Source: Cepaea nemoralis
Lineage: Eukaryota; Mollusca; Gastropoda; Stylommatophora; Helicidae
Reading direction: 5' to 3'
DNA length: 64,000 bases
NCBI GenBank assembly: GCA_014155875.1
Contig: JACEFZ010002092.1
Location: forward strand, 648,501-712,500
The notes beneath the pieces were generated by a model. That model was not told the DNA's origin and did no database searches. It saw only the letters and a list, made by a program, of their open reading frames with translations. A program made the translations under genes and the position numbers. The number at the start of each line of letters is the position of its first letter. The first letter of the stretch is position 1. This document shows positions 11,346-23,104 of this stretch, piece by piece.

Positions 11346-11689
11346 GCAATTCATTCTTCTACATAACCACATTATAAAAGCTTCAATTTTATTTTCACAT
11401 TAACATAATTATGGGAAAGCATTAGTCAATCAATTCAAGTGCCATATACACAATGAAGATAGGGATGGCTGCAATTAATCAGTTCATTCTCTCACCCTGT
11501 GATAATAATACTGTTTGGTTAACTCACTTGTTATCCTCCCATCTTATTGCCCATCTCTCATGCATGAATGCCTGTGACTTTTCCTTCCAGTATGTTTTTA
11601 ATGTAACTTTAGGCCAAAATGTTTAGTTTTTCCTCTCATTTAATTCTTACTTCTTCAAACTTTGACATTTGCTTGCTTTAGGGGTGCAG

Positions 11690-11905
11690 TTTATAATCTC
11701 GCATACTGTGTTTGAAACACACGTGCAGGCAATTTGGCAGCAGACTGCCTTACGCTGGGTTTTTTTTACGACATAGTGTTGGTACAGGTCGTTCAGAAAG
11801 CAATGGCAAACTACTGAACATAAACTTGCCAAGGAATCATGAACAGCCCAAAAATGCTGGGGTTGACTGCTACGTCCTGTAAAGGATATGCAACTAATAT
11901 TGTTT
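11690..11905 (+). mobile_element. SINE-2 copy
   Basis: This shares the core TCAGAAAGCAATGGCAAACT, ACTTGCCA and CCTGTAAAGGATATGCAACT with copies at 40490, 45317 (minus), 51905 (minus) and 61933. The rest of 11345-12260 is AT-rich and I see nothing in it. Confidence 0.65.
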
Positions 11906-12269
11906 TTTGCTCTAGTTTCCATGAAATGTAACTATTTCTCTTTATCCACAATTTTAGTGTCTCATACTGATTTCTTTATAGTCCATGATCATATAACAGT
12001 GCTGAATATATGGGGGGAAAAACAAAACACATCATACATAAACATTTTACTTTAAAGTTACAATCTATCTATGTCAATGTTAACATCTCTGTCATGCTGC
12101 TGAATGTTTTTGTAGCAATTCTCTTTCATTTTATTTACATGTAACTTCCTCTGGCATCCAAAACAGTAAGTCAAGAATATGAAGCACTTCTTACTAATTA
12201 CTTGTTCTTGTACATCTCTCTTTACTGTGAGGTCTATAATTAGCTGGCTACTTCACAGCCCTGATAATA

Positions 12270-12495
12270 CTGAGTCCCTGTGGCGAAGTGGTCAATCCGC
12301 TTGACTCGGGATCCAAAGGTTGTGGGTTTCGATTCCAGGCCTGCGCCCTTCGGTTCACGAGTGCATTTTTTCGGAGACTCCTGCGGGTCATAGCTGGAGC
12401 TACGGAGTTTGACGCTTTCCGCGCTGCAGAAAGAGACTGAGCCATATAGGATAAAAACCTGGTGCAATGAAGTTGACCCTATCGACTTTTAAGCG
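12270..12495 (+). mobile_element. SINE-A copy with tRNA-like head
   Basis: The 5' end resembles a tRNA with an A box (TGGCGAAGTGG) and a B box (GGTTTCGATTCC). A body follows with CGGAGACTCCTGCGGGTC and GGTGCAATGAAGT, ending CGACTTTTAAGCGAC. A second copy lies at 56050-56280. The tRNA-like part does not fold as an intact tRNA gene. I see nothing firm in 12500-13090. Confidence 0.75.
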
Positions 12496-13094
12496 ACGCG
12501 TAACTATACATTTATAGTCTGAATTATTATGTAATCTGAATTCTATACTTCATATTGTTCACGATGCTGCAAGAATGGAATGTACTTTGAAACTTTGTTA
12601 AAATTTTTGGAAGTGTTCAATGTATAGCTGAAACAGCATTGTGTGCGCACACGCACACATATATATATAAAATCCAGGGTGCCTGGTCACCATGGTGCCT
12701 AAAAGCTTTTATCAGAATTTTAAATCAGTCATTCTTTAAAAAAAAAAAAATGCCAGCTTCTGAGAGGAGCGGGGAGGAGGTTCTTGAATTATGTGTTGTT
12801 TATTCTACCAGTGTGATTGGGCGTGTGTGTGTGTGTTAACATACAGAGTTAGAATAAACAAAACATAACTCAAGAGACTTCACAGCATTTGTGTTGTTTT
12901 CATGCATCATCATCAGCAGAATGGCGCTGCTGGAGAATGTCTGGATCTCTTGCCAGTGTGCCTTCTTTATGATCAAGGTGTCTTCGGTAATTGACTGTCC
13001 TGTGTCCATCTACGTGCTGGTCCTGTCGACCACTGCCTCTTCTGCCATACCTTCCATTGCTGTTCTGTTCAAGCCACTGTGTCATTCAAATCTA

Positions 13095-13900
13095 ATATCA
13101 CTATCAAGTGCCATGCTGATAAGTGTCATCATCAAGTGCCACGCCGATAAGCGTGGGCGGTCATGTTTTGCTATCTCACACGATCACTAGAGTCGTGGAT
13201 CAGCTATGTGTTCTTGTCTAGACTATACCAAGTGGCCAAGTCACCCTAGTTATTTACTTCTCTGCCTTCGCCTTGTTCTCTTCCCCTCAATCTTGCAAGC
13301 TGTCACCAAGTTCTCCAGTTTATTTCTTCTCATAACATGTCCAAAAAACTGACTAAGTCTAAGACTAATGTCTCTATCAGTTTATGGTTTTCATTTGTTT
13401 CTTGTAGGACTTGGTCATTGGTGTTTGTCTGTCCATAGTATTCTTTGCATTTTCATCAGAAACCACATTTCCACAGCCATCAGATGTTTTTCAGCTTGAC
13501 TGCTGATTGTTCATGCCTCACATCCATACAAAAGTGCAGGTTCTAAGTAACACCTAAACAAAGATAACTGTACCAATTTACTTGTCTAAGAATATTCCCA
13601 TTTACTTGTATGTTACATTGCGTATTTCCTTCTTCCTAGTGATTGCCATAGCTGTGTCTTCTTACGATTTAAGTCCAGTTGTTCACTGTGTGCAACAACT
13701 GATTGCATGCCATCTACTAAGACTAACTAAATGTTGCAGATCCATCCTGCTTATTGATTGTCTGTAATCACTCCACATATCTAATGTTATTGATGCCCCA
13801 ATAGTGATTCCTTTCATATCTTCTACATGTCTTTATATACTTTTACTGCACATTAAGTCTAATATGCCCAAAGTCCCAAAGTATTTTAGTTCCCCATTCA
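13095..13900 (-). mobile_element. LINE-C copy 4: 3' half
   Basis: On the minus strand this runs from the RT finger region (DMKGITIGASI, near 13820) to the 3' end (AAGCGTGGGCGGTCATG on the plus strand near 13150). Numerous stops interrupt it and the RT active-site segment is damaged. From 13900 to 14345 I see only AT-rich sequence. Confidence 0.75.
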
Positions 13901-14344
13901 TGATAAGATATTCATGCCGTTTTAAGTGTTTAAGTGCCAGTTTTTTTTCGATGTTCAGGCCAGGTCTTGCAGAATTAGCAGTATTTGATTTCTTCTTGGA
14001 TCACGATATTCTACGAATCTTATGCAACATGTAAGCTCAAGGGCTCCAAATTTCTTCTTTAGTTATTGCGAACTGATCCATGAATCACACTGTTATTGTT
14101 ATGTTGCCACAGGAAAGTAAGTGATCATGCAATATCAATCATATGCATTTGCCCTACATTTTAATGAGCCACCTTTTGTAACTTTTCCCTACAAAATAAA
14201 GTGAAGAACTGCTTGATTTTCAATGCATTCCATGAACAAATTATACGTACATCATATGTCACAATACATATAATAGTGTCTACATAATATACATTTAAAA
14301 CACTGAAACCTCAGTACATTATCTGTAGTATGATCACTGTTATG

Positions 14345-14480
14345 TCCTCAACGTCGGAAAACCGCAAATAAACAAAATGGCCGTTTACAGACCCACAACT
14401 CTCGGTTTACACCGACGACGTTCCGTGACGTAACTTCCGCAAGAGTTGCATATACTGCCAGTACATAGTTGTGGTAAACA
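14345..14480 (-). promoter_or_regulatory. Candidate promoter: ETS/CRE motif cluster
   Basis: On the minus strand, GCGGAAGTTACGTCACGG (14440-14423) joins an ETS site (CGGAAGT) to a CRE (TTACGTCA). The block is CpG-rich compared with its surroundings and also contains GGCCATTTTG, a YY1-like site. It points toward the SR gene, whose first coding exon appears to have an upstream noncoding exon. The assignment is inference; it could also belong to a repeat. Confidence 0.35.
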
Positions 14481-14599
14481 GCCGGGAGTTGGTCGGGGAT
14501 GTTTCTCGTGCACGCAATCAAATGGGAAACATACTCACAAATAAAGCTGTTAATTGCTACGTGAAAAATGTATTCGGCGTGAGTTTCGAGGCATTCAGT

Positions 14600-15060
14600 G
14601 CAAAAAATGTGGGATTTAATAAAAAAGACAAGAATGGAGTACAACGAAAGGAGACAAGCCTTATTACAAATCTTTGAGAACAAAGTTTTAAGACGTTTCT
14701 TTGGACCCATTACACAAAGTTGAAAGTGGAGAGTGGAAAAGAAGAAGTAACAAAGACATTTTCATTTATGATCTGTTTAAGTCCCCGCTAATCACTGGTA
14801 TCATGAAGGCTAATAGACTGCAGTGGCTGGAGCACATAGAAAGAATGGAAGATAATAGGGAAACGAAACTCGCTTACACTCAGGAAATAAATGACCATAG
14901 ACCCCGAGGTAGACCAAGAAGACGGTGGAGAGGTAATATATATACAGACCTACAAGCACTTGGAATCAACGACTGGCAGGAGAAGGTCAACCAGAGAGAC
15001 GAATGGAGACGGATTGTATCTGCAGCAAAGAACCTCAATGGCCCGGAACGCTGATGAAGA
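14600..15060 (+). mobile_element. LINE-G 3' end, copy 1
   Basis: The open frame carries GIMKANRLQWLEHIERMEDN, a basic PRGRPRRRWR motif, and ends NLNGPER. An AAGAAGAAGAAG tail follows. Nearly the same end is found at 27516-27993 and 60180-60440, both on the minus strand. It is a truncated endonuclease-RT LINE. Confidence 0.8.
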
Positions 15061-15084
15061 AGAAGAAGAAAAACAACGAAAAGT

Positions 15085-15320
15085 GATATATTTATATTTT
15101 GGTCACTTGACACGTCGTGAAAGTTTGGAGGGAACAATAGTGGGGGGGGGGGGGGGGTATATGCCTGGGAAGAGAGAAGGAGGAAGGCCAAAGTGAAGAT
15201 GGGTGGATGATGATCTCCAGACGGGTGTATTGGACGCGGAACATCTTGCTTATGACCGAGACGTTTTCTAGGACGGTTATTATGGGAGCGAGGTTCTGGA
15301 AAGGACATGCTACTGAATGA
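15085..15320 (+). mobile_element. LINE-H 3'-end fragment
   Basis: Translation gives YFGHLTRRESLEGTIV, KREGGRPK and GARFWKGHATE, the usual C-terminal landmarks of RTE-like LINEs. A G-run at about 15141-15158 interrupts it. The fragment is distinct from LINE-G, which it follows directly. Confidence 0.6.
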
Positions 15321-15364
15321 ATGAATGGGCCTGAATGCATCGAGGAATGCGTAGTCAGTCTTTC

Positions 15365-15440
15365 CCTCACTTAGCGGACGAAGAGCGCAGGCATCGAACC
15401 TTCGTCCTAACGATTTCGCCAATGTGCCCGCTAAATGTGA
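15365..15440 (-). mobile_element. tRNA-like SINE head
   Basis: On the minus strand an A-box-like TGGCGAAATCG is followed by a B box, GGTTCGATGCC. No intact cloverleaf is apparent. The stretch to 15590 shows nothing else. Confidence 0.4.
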
Positions 15441-15591
15441 GATCGTCTGGGCTTATTCTAAACTTTTGAGAAGTTTGCGTGAACATAACAATTTACTTGT
15501 ATACCATTAGTTAATTCCTTGAACTGCATTCCGCTAGTAGTTAGGGGTGGGCCGATGAGTGCCGGAGGCTTTGACATGGCGTGGTTTCTGA

Positions 15592-15944
15592 CAGGGGCGT
15601 CACTAGGGGGGTGCGGGGGGGCGCACCGGGTGACACCATCAAGGGGTGACACCAAAATAAAAAAATTGCAAATTTGACAAAGCAAACATAGCAAAATAAC
15701 AAAATGTAACTTTGTCCGAGTTTGTCGAAATTCTTTATTATGTTCTACCTGAAGTATTGAAGTTATATTGTTCAATTGTTTTCTTTCTTATGTCCTTATT
15801 AACTTTTTGACTTATTTTACAAACATTACTATATGCGATTATATATGGTACAGGAACACTCGGAAGAAGACCATGGTGAAAGTCTAGAGGGGTGACACCA
15901 AGAGTTTACCGCACTGGGTGACACCAACCCCAGTGACGCCACTG
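15592..15944. mobile_element. hAT-type MITE 1 (353 bp, perfect 8-bp duplication)
   Basis: The ends form an inverted pair (CAGGGGCGTCACT and AGTGACGCCACTG). The element is flanked by GTTTCTGA at 15584-15591 and 15945-15952. It has no coding sequence and several internal GGGTGACACCA motifs. The 8-bp duplication and CAG/CTG ends indicate the hAT superfamily. Confidence 0.85.
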
Positions 15945-16312
15945 GTTTCTGATCACTGCATCTTTTGGTATTTGCTAACTCTTAGATTCTCTGTCAACGT
16001 GCTATAGCCATTTATCCATAGTGTAGAACGAGGCTTTGTTGCAACAGTCTTGATTGGGGTTTTCATACAGCCAGCTGGTGCCCTCATTGCGGTACAGATA
16101 AGCGACCATAATTGTCTACAGTGCCTGTGATTGAAATCACCAAATCACGTCTTTTCCTCAGTATTTCACTAAGTAAAGTTCCCTTATATACACCTTATTG
16201 CAAACTGGGCATATGATGCTAGACCGATCAACTAAGCTGGCTTTTACAATCAGTTACATTAAAATAGTTGATATCACAAGGATATGCTTGCAGAAAGCAC
16301 TAACGTCTACAA

Positions 16313-16667
16313 CAGTGGTTCACAACCTTATTGGCCGTGCCCCCCTTCATAATATTTTCAGAACGTCATCCCCCCCCCCCCTCCGCGCTTTTTGTATTTT
16401 CTTCCTAAAAATCCCAGTATATGCAATAATGGAAGCTAAATTCAATAGCACATACTAAAACAAGTCTAGACGTCTACATAAAACGTGATTTGCGGGTCTA
16501 CGTACGTTATAAAATGAATTTCAGAAGGGTGAGACGTACAGAATCGTAAAGTATGAAGGGAAAAACAATATCAAGTAATCGGTTCTTGTATTAAAGCGAT
16601 CTTGAAATAATCTTAATTCCCCCCCCTCCCCCCCCCCCCCTAGAAACCCACCGGTTGAGAACCACTG
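16313..16667. mobile_element. hAT-type MITE 2 (355 bp)
   Basis: The terminal inverted repeats are CAGTGGTTCACAACC and GGTTGAGAACCACTG. Flanks are GTCTACAA (16305-16312) and GTCTAAAA (16668-16675), an 8-bp duplication with one change. C-runs lie just inside both ends. It is non-coding. The gap between MITE 1 and MITE 2 shows nothing. Confidence 0.8.
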
Positions 16668-16817
16668 GTCTAAAACAACAGCTTTATTAATAAAGCTTAC
16701 GACATTGAAAACGAGGATAAACTAAGTTTGCAGGCAATCATGTCATATACACACAAATTAAATCATTGAGAGGGACATGTCAAAATAAAATCGCTGAGCT
16801 TATCTTAGTGTGCGGAG

Positions 16818-17075
16818 GTCAGCATGGCTGAAGGGAAAAGAGCGCTGGCACTTAAACCTCCGGTGCGCTGACGTCGGGGTAGTGGGTTCAACCATTACTT
16901 CTCGTTCCTAGACTTGAGGACGAAAATAACAAATACCTCTGAAGTCAGTTTGGGTTCGCTTGATCATGACGGACACTGGCAATAGAGAAAACAAATCCAC
17001 ATGCAAAAATCAGCTCAGCGCACTAGAAGTACTAGCTCGAGTGTGCACTACGCTTGAGTTCAAAGCGAACGAGCA
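16818..17075 (+). mobile_element. SINE-1 copy
   Basis: The tRNA-like head starts GTCAGCATGGCTGAAG with B-box-like GTGGGTTCAACC. The body carries ACCTCTGAAGTC and GGACACTGG. The 3' part is CTACGCTTGAGTTCAAAGCG. Other copies lie at 36012, 38450, 44615 (minus), 50539, 52398 and 61556 (minus). Confidence 0.75.
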
Positions 17076-17209
17076 AAATTTTAAAACTCCTAAAATTTTG
17101 CAACCTAATCATTGAATGTGTGGTAGTTAACATAAACATAAACCAACATATTTAGGTTTTAATTCGTAACACATTAGGAATTGATTACATTGGAATGTTC
17201 TATCACGTT

Positions 17210-19685
17210 TTCAGTGACTGAAATTGTTCTGGCGACAACATAAAAGCATGAATGGGGCAGTCAAGAATAAGAGTGTTTCTGACTTCCAAAGTGCTGATTG
17301 ACCTTATCTGGCAGAGGTCTGACGAGAATAAGGGCAAAGCCCTTTTTGAACGCTATCTGGAGCAGTGCAACCAGACAGACGTGAGAGGGCCGAAATTTTG
17401 AGAAGGCGGTTGGCTCAGATAGGTGTAAGGCCCAGAATATTGCAGTTGAAGACACAGTGACGGCTGAAAGAGATCAGAGCTGTGCTTCGACGAACAAAAA
17501 ACAGCTCACCAGGGCCAGATGGTATAAGGTATGACGACATTAATATGTGTACCGACAACGAGCTAGAGGAACTAGCAGATATGTACAACAGCATTGGGAG
17601 TGCTAGCATCAAGGAAGAGTGGTTACACAGCTATCTGATTCCCTTGCCGAAGCCTGGTAAAGACCACACAAAAATGCAAGGATATCGGGTAGTAACCATG
17701 CAAAATACAATAGGCAAGCTGCTGGAGAAGTTAATTGCCAGGAAAATATCAAGTCAGCTAGAGAGGCAAGGTTGTTTCCCACCTACCCTTGGAGGGTACC
17801 GTCCAAACAGAGAAACCTGGACCAACGCAGCAGTTTTTGCCCATGATGTCTATGAAGGTTTCCACTCAGGCATTGAAACATGTGCTGCGGCGATTGATCT
17901 TGAAGATACGTAAAACAGAGTACCATTTGATTTCTTAATGTTTCAGCTTCTTGAACTCAAGATAAGTCCATTCCTCCTTAGTTGGATCGCCGCAGCTCTC
18001 TTCCAACGGAAAGTAGTTTTTAGATGTGGTAGTTGGACCTCTGAACCAACAACAATATATCCGGGCCTGCCACAGGGATCACCATTATCTCCGGTGCTGT
18101 TCAACGCCTACACTGTGAGAATTACGGCGAGCAGATCAGAGGACCGGGGAGCACATTGTCATATGCCGATGATGTATTAGTGTATCGGCAGGGTAAGGAT
18201 AGAGATCGAATGGCTGTGGATCTACAAACAGAACTAAATCGCATAAGCACTTGGTGTGTGGAATCTGGGGCAATGGTCAACCCAACGAAGGCAGCAGTGA
18301 CATGGTTCTCTTTGAATAACCATATTGTCAACACTCCAACACCAACTGTAAATCTGGGTTCAGAGACGGTGGAAAGAACGCAGGCAATGAAATACCAGAG
18401 GATACATTTTGATCGAAGTCTTGCGTATCATGAGCACATAGACCGGGTGATAACAAAGGCCAAGCGAGGTTTGGCTGCGATGCGGGTGATGGCGGCGGCA
18501 AACTGTGAGCAGCGCCATTTATGTCTCCTGTACGAGGGTCTGGCCCTTTCTGTTTTGCCATGGCGATCCTGACTATCAGCCGTAAGCAGATGGAAAGGAT
18601 GTAAAGGATACAGAACGAAGCTATGTGTATTATTCTTGGATGTACAAGAGATACGGCATTCAGGGCGATGCGCTACCTTCTTGATTTTCCAACCATTGGG
18701 GACAGAGTACACAATTACAGAGCACGTGCCTTCCTCAGAGTCAACGCGAACACACAACATCCACTGCACAGTGAAATTAAGAAGGTAAAGGGCAGCAGGT
18801 TAAAAAGAGGAAATTCGTGGATGGGTCAAGCCGAAGACATTTTTCAACAGGTGTGTTCACTTGAGGACTTAGAGCCTGACGAGGAGTGGGTACGAATGCC
18901 AACAGATTTCTGTACGTCCTTTTCAGTTTGCATCCAACTAGACAGAAAATGCAGACAAGAAAATCCGGCTGCTGTGGAGGCGGAAGTACAGGCTTTGATC
19001 TTCGAGAATTCTTTGGAGGGTGATGCTGTCATTTACACAGATGGGTCGGTCGTTCGACGAGTGAGAAGTTCATGGGCTTTTACGGCTCAGGCCGGAGGGA
19101 GAATTGTGAAGGAAGATTCTGGTGCTTTTGCTTTGACCACAAGTAGCCTGACTATGGAAGTCATGGCAGTAAGTAAAGCAATAACATGGCTCGAGACACA
19201 GACATTCACTAGGGCATGTTTCCTTAGTGACTCAATGAACATGCTCAGGAGGATAGAAATGGGGTGAGTCCGAAGAGAGTGGCTGCTGTCTCTGGAGCGG
19301 TCTCGGCTGGCAAAGATTGGTTTCGTTTTCGTACCAGGATATGCGGATGTACGAGGAAATGAGCGGGCTGACAAGCTTGCAGGTAAGGTTAATGTGGAGG
19401 GCGGAAGAGCCATGGACCAGGCTGACATTCTGAATGCTCTACGAGAAGTACGACTTTTGCGAGAACCAAGTGATGACCGTGAATCTACAACCATAGTCAG
19501 ACTGCGAGAACAGCAAATTAAAAGAGGTGTGGCCAAACAAGAACACTACGCGGGAAACCAAAGAAGATTAATAAACCAACACAAAACTGGTGTCGTCAGT
19601 TGCTACACGCTGAGGGATTTACTGAGGAGGGGATTCCAAGCACTAATGTACTGAATGGTTCGATGTGCAATGAGGATGATCTATC
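17210..19685 (+). mobile_element. LINE-E: RT and RNase H element, 5'-truncated, pseudogenised
   Basis: RT spans about 17480-18570, with SSPGPDGIRYDDI, VVTMQNTIGKLLEKLI, GYRPNRE and LPQGSPLSPVLFNAY. The active site appears as MSYADDVLVY in another frame at 18156. RNase H lies at 19030-19380, with VIYTDGSVVRR, LTMEVMAVSKA, LSDSMNMLRRI and, after an in-frame stop at 19264, GNERADKLAG. The C-terminal part reads VAKQEHYAGNQ. Stops at about 17911, 18570 and 19264 and several shifts inactivate it. The architecture fits I/LOA-like LINEs. The 3' end runs directly into a CCAA/CTAA microsatellite. Confidence 0.85.
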
Positions 19686-19686
19686 G

Positions 19687-19742
19687 ACTAACCAACCAAC
19701 CAACCAACCAACCAACCAACCAACCAACCAACCAATCCAACC

Positions 19743-19787
<45 letters not shown>
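19687..19787. repeat. (CCAA)n(CTAA)n microsatellite
   Basis: About 100 bp of 4-bp units switch from CCAA to CTAA partway. It separates the 3' end of LINE-E (plus) from the 3' end of LINE-A (minus), so both elements end on it. Confidence 0.9.
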
Positions 19788-20419
19788 GTAGTAGGCCTCT
19801 TTCAGTCCTGAAGGACTACAGAGTTGTGCCGCTGGGAAGGTACCTGGCAGCACCTCTGGTGACTGTATAGTCCAATGCGAGAGTGACAATCTCTTGTCAG
19901 TTTCCGCATCTGTAAGACGAGGCAGGTCCCGCTAGTGACTGCGTTTTAAGCCTGTGCCGCCTATCCTCAGTTTATTGGATCAGATTGCGCTCAAAGAGCA
20001 CCAGTCCGTTTCGTACATCTCTTCTCCAGGAAAATGTGTCTGTTGCAACTCTTTCCCACGTGTCTGGATCTATGCCAAGGGTTTTCATATTTTGTTTACA
20101 CACATCCCTACATCGCATTTGGGGTCTTCCGGTTGGCCTCTTTACTGTGGCTAGTTCTCCGTATAGGAGATCTTTGGGAATACGTTCATCCTCCATTCGA
20201 GATACGTGGCCCAGCCACCGAAGGCGTCTCTGCTTGAGGAGGGAGTGCACTAGTGGTAATATCTGCTCTTTCAAGCACATGTTTGTTTGTTATGTGGTCT
20301 TTCCACTGGTATGCCCAGGATACGTCTCAGACATTTCATATGGAAGGAATTCAACTTTCTTTCCTGTCGTGAGTACAGGGTCCAGTTTTCAAACCCATAG
20401 AGTAGTGTGCTAACATACA

Positions 20420-21125
20420 ATCAATCAATCAGGTGCCGTCTGCGCAATGAAGTTGGCTGCAATGGATCTCCAACACTGTCTGTCTCTAGCCCTGACTACA
20501 TTCTGTCAGGTTGATGCTCGTCCTTCTCTTGATGTTATCCTCCCACTTCTATCGTTGTCTACCTCTTGCTCGCTTGCGCTCAACCTTGCCTTCCAGTATG
20601 GTTTGTATAAGAGTATCATGTCTTTTAACGTGGCCAAAATATTTCACTTGTCTCCTCTTTATTTCTTTCATCAACTCTCTCTTCATTCCCAGTTTTTCTA
20701 GGACCTCTGCATTTGATTGTTTTTGTTTCCATGAAATACGACCTATTCGTCTGTATATCCACATCTCCAGGGCTTCTTTGCGACTTTCTAGTTGCTTGTC
20801 CAATGTCCAGGCTTCCGCGTCATACAGTAGCGTTGAATATACGTAGCATTTGACAATTCTTAATTTTAATGCGTTATTAATCTCTCTGGATGTTAATACT
20901 GATTTCATGCCGTTGAAAGCTATTTTGGCCATTCATATTCTCTTTTTGATTTCCATTTCACTTCTGCCACCATCTGTTATTATATGTCCAAGATAGGAGA
21001 AACTTGTTACTTGTTCTAGTATCTGCCCGTTTACTGTGATGTTCATTGATGACCTTTCCTTTTCACCGCTAATTATCATAGTTATTGTTTTTAGGATGTT
21101 TAATATCTAAGCCACATTCTGCACT
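20420..21125 (-). mobile_element. LINE-D 3'-end fragment inserted in LINE-A
   Basis: The frame at 20932-20549 reads LRIVKCYVYSTLLYDAEAWT and KYFGHVKRHDTL, the C-terminal part of another RTE-like LINE. Its 3' tail is (GATT)n on the minus strand. Flanks are GTGCTAACATACA (20407-20419) and GTGCTAACAATACA (21126-21139), a target duplication differing by one base. LINE-A reads through (VSTLLYG) when it is removed. Confidence 0.85.
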
Positions 21126-21386
21126 GTGCTAACAATACAAGCTTTATATACTTGAACTTTTGTACGCTCTGTTAGTCTATTATTCTCCCAAACTCTTTTA
21201 GTTAGCCTGGAAAATGTTGTGGCTGCCTTTCCAATGCGTCTGTCGATTTCTGTCTCTGATGAAAGATTATCTGATATTGTCGACGCCAAATACACAAATT
21301 CGTGGACGACCTTCAATTCGTAATTAGAGATTTTGATTGACGAAGGCGCACCAGCATCTTGTTCCATCACCTGTGTTTTACTTAGG

Positions 21387-22124
21387 CTAATGGTGAGCCC
21401 AAAGTCTTTGCAGGCGGCTGCAAAACGATCTATGAGCCGTTTGGAGATCTTCTGCTGTATGAGTAGTCAGTGCTGCATCATCTGCAAAAAGTAGTTCTCT
21501 TATGCATCTTGATCTGTTTTTGATCTTTGCCTTGAGTCTTGATGGGTTAAACAGTTTGCCATCAGATCTTGTATGGAAGCATATGCCTTCAGTGGCAGTC
21601 CCAAAGGCTTGCCTTAAGAGAACGGCGAAGAAGATACCAAAAGATGTAGGAGCAAGCACGCAGCCCTGCTTTACTCCACTGCTGATGCTGAATGACTGGG
21701 ATGTTGAGCCGTCAAATAAAATTGTCCCCTGCATGTTTTCGTGAAATGGTTTCACGAGACTAAGAAGGGTGGGTGGACATCCTATCGTTTCAAGGATCTT
21801 AAAAAGGCCGTTTCTGCTCACGAGGTCAAATGCCTTTGTGAAGTCGATGAAAGCAATATATAATAGCTTCCTCTGTTCTCTGCACTTCTCTTGGAGTTGC
21901 CGGAGTGAGAAAATCATATGGATGGTTGACCTGTTGGGTCTAAATCCGCACTGTGATTCGGGGTAGATTCTTTCAGCAAGAATGTGTAACCTTTTAAGGA
22001 TTATTCGAGCAAAAATCTTGCCTGTAATGCTGAGTAGGGAAATGCCGCGATAGGTGTTGCAGTCGCTTCTGTCGCCATTGTTTTTTTTATTAAAAGAAAG
22101 GGTAACAATGTTTGCGTCTTTCAT
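21387..22124 (-). pseudogene. LINE-A reverse transcriptase segment
   Basis: The 245-codon open stretch holds the RT palm: NTYRGISLLSITGKIFARI, CGFRPNRSTIHMIF, FIDFTKAFDLVSR, SSGVKQGCVLAPTSFG and the active site LLFADDAALTTH. It enables target-primed reverse transcription in intact elements. It begins just inside the LINE-I insertion and runs out of frame at the next segment (21370-21107, with VYLASTISD and KVQVYKACIVST). Confidence 0.8.
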
Positions 22125-22703
22125 ATCTTGCAGTGCTGATTTTTCTTTCCAGCAGAGCTGAAATATTGCATACAGTTCTGGGATTATTGTTTCTTTGCTA
22201 CATTTTAAAATTTCGGGTGGAATACTATATTTTCCTGGTGCCTTGCCGGATTTCTTCTTCTTCTTTTTCGTTCATCCAGAGTTTTTTTTCCGGATGTGAT
22301 TGCGTTGTGCCTGTTTACAGCAGAGCTGCGTTCTTGCGCCATTAGGCCGACACATCCGACTTCTGCGGGCATTTGTTGACCGGGTTAACCTTCCCGGGGG
22401 TTTCTTAGGACGTTTGACTCTCACTGTTGTGGTGTTATCCCCCATCCCAGCTGGTCCATATAGAACAGCCAAAGATCCTGGTCAGCCCTCAAGGGAAGGC
22501 AGGGGCAGACCATGGGCATTCCCCGCCATCCAAGGAGGCTTCCATACTTGCAGAGCCGATACATAGCGCTCTGGTACTGGGCTCACCCAAGGAATCGTCA
22601 CGTCCTGCACATGGCTGCTTAGCCTCACTTCCGTATATTGGGCCTTCCGTTCACCATAGGCTGTTCTTCCGGAAACCAGAAGTATGCAGTCTGCAGATGA
22701 CAT

Positions 22704-23100
22704 CCACACAGTGAGCTTTCGATTCGGACTTTCCATGTAATGGATTTGCTATCCAAGCAATATTCCATTTCGTGCCACTAGGACACTTTTCCACCTTTTA
22801 TGAAGTCCACACAGTGGGCTTTTGATTAGGACTTTCCACGTAATGGATTTGCTATCCAAGCAATATTCCATTTCATGCCACTAGGACACTTTTCCACCTT
22901 TTATGAAGCCCACACAATGGGCTTTTGATTCGGACTTTCCACGTAATGGATTTGCTATCCAAGCAATATTCCATTTCGTGCCACTAGAACACTTTTCCAC
23001 CTTTTATGAAGCCCACACAGCAAGCTTTCGATTTGGACTTTCCACATAATGGATTTGCTATCCAAGCAATATTCCATTTCATGCCTCTGGGTCTTCATGC
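22704..23100. repeat. Four 103-bp tandem units in the LINE-I 3' region
   Basis: The starts CCACACAG or CCACACAA fall at 22704, 22807, 22910 and 23013, exactly 103 bp apart. Units share GGACTTTCCA, TAATGGATTTGCTATCCAAG and CATTTC.TGCC. They lie between the stop codon and the conserved 3' terminus. Confidence 0.9.
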
Positions 23101-23104
23101 ACCT

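Noticed and set aside
12270..12345. Possible functional tRNA genes (also at 15365, 38450, 48045, 50539, 56060)
   Set aside because: A and B boxes are visible, but acceptor stems do not pair convincingly and each is followed by a shared SINE body repeated elsewhere.
14880..15422. Minus-strand 180-codon frame with proline and serine runs
   Set aside because: It overlaps the LINE-G and LINE-H ends on the other strand, crosses a poly-G run and lacks exon-like features.
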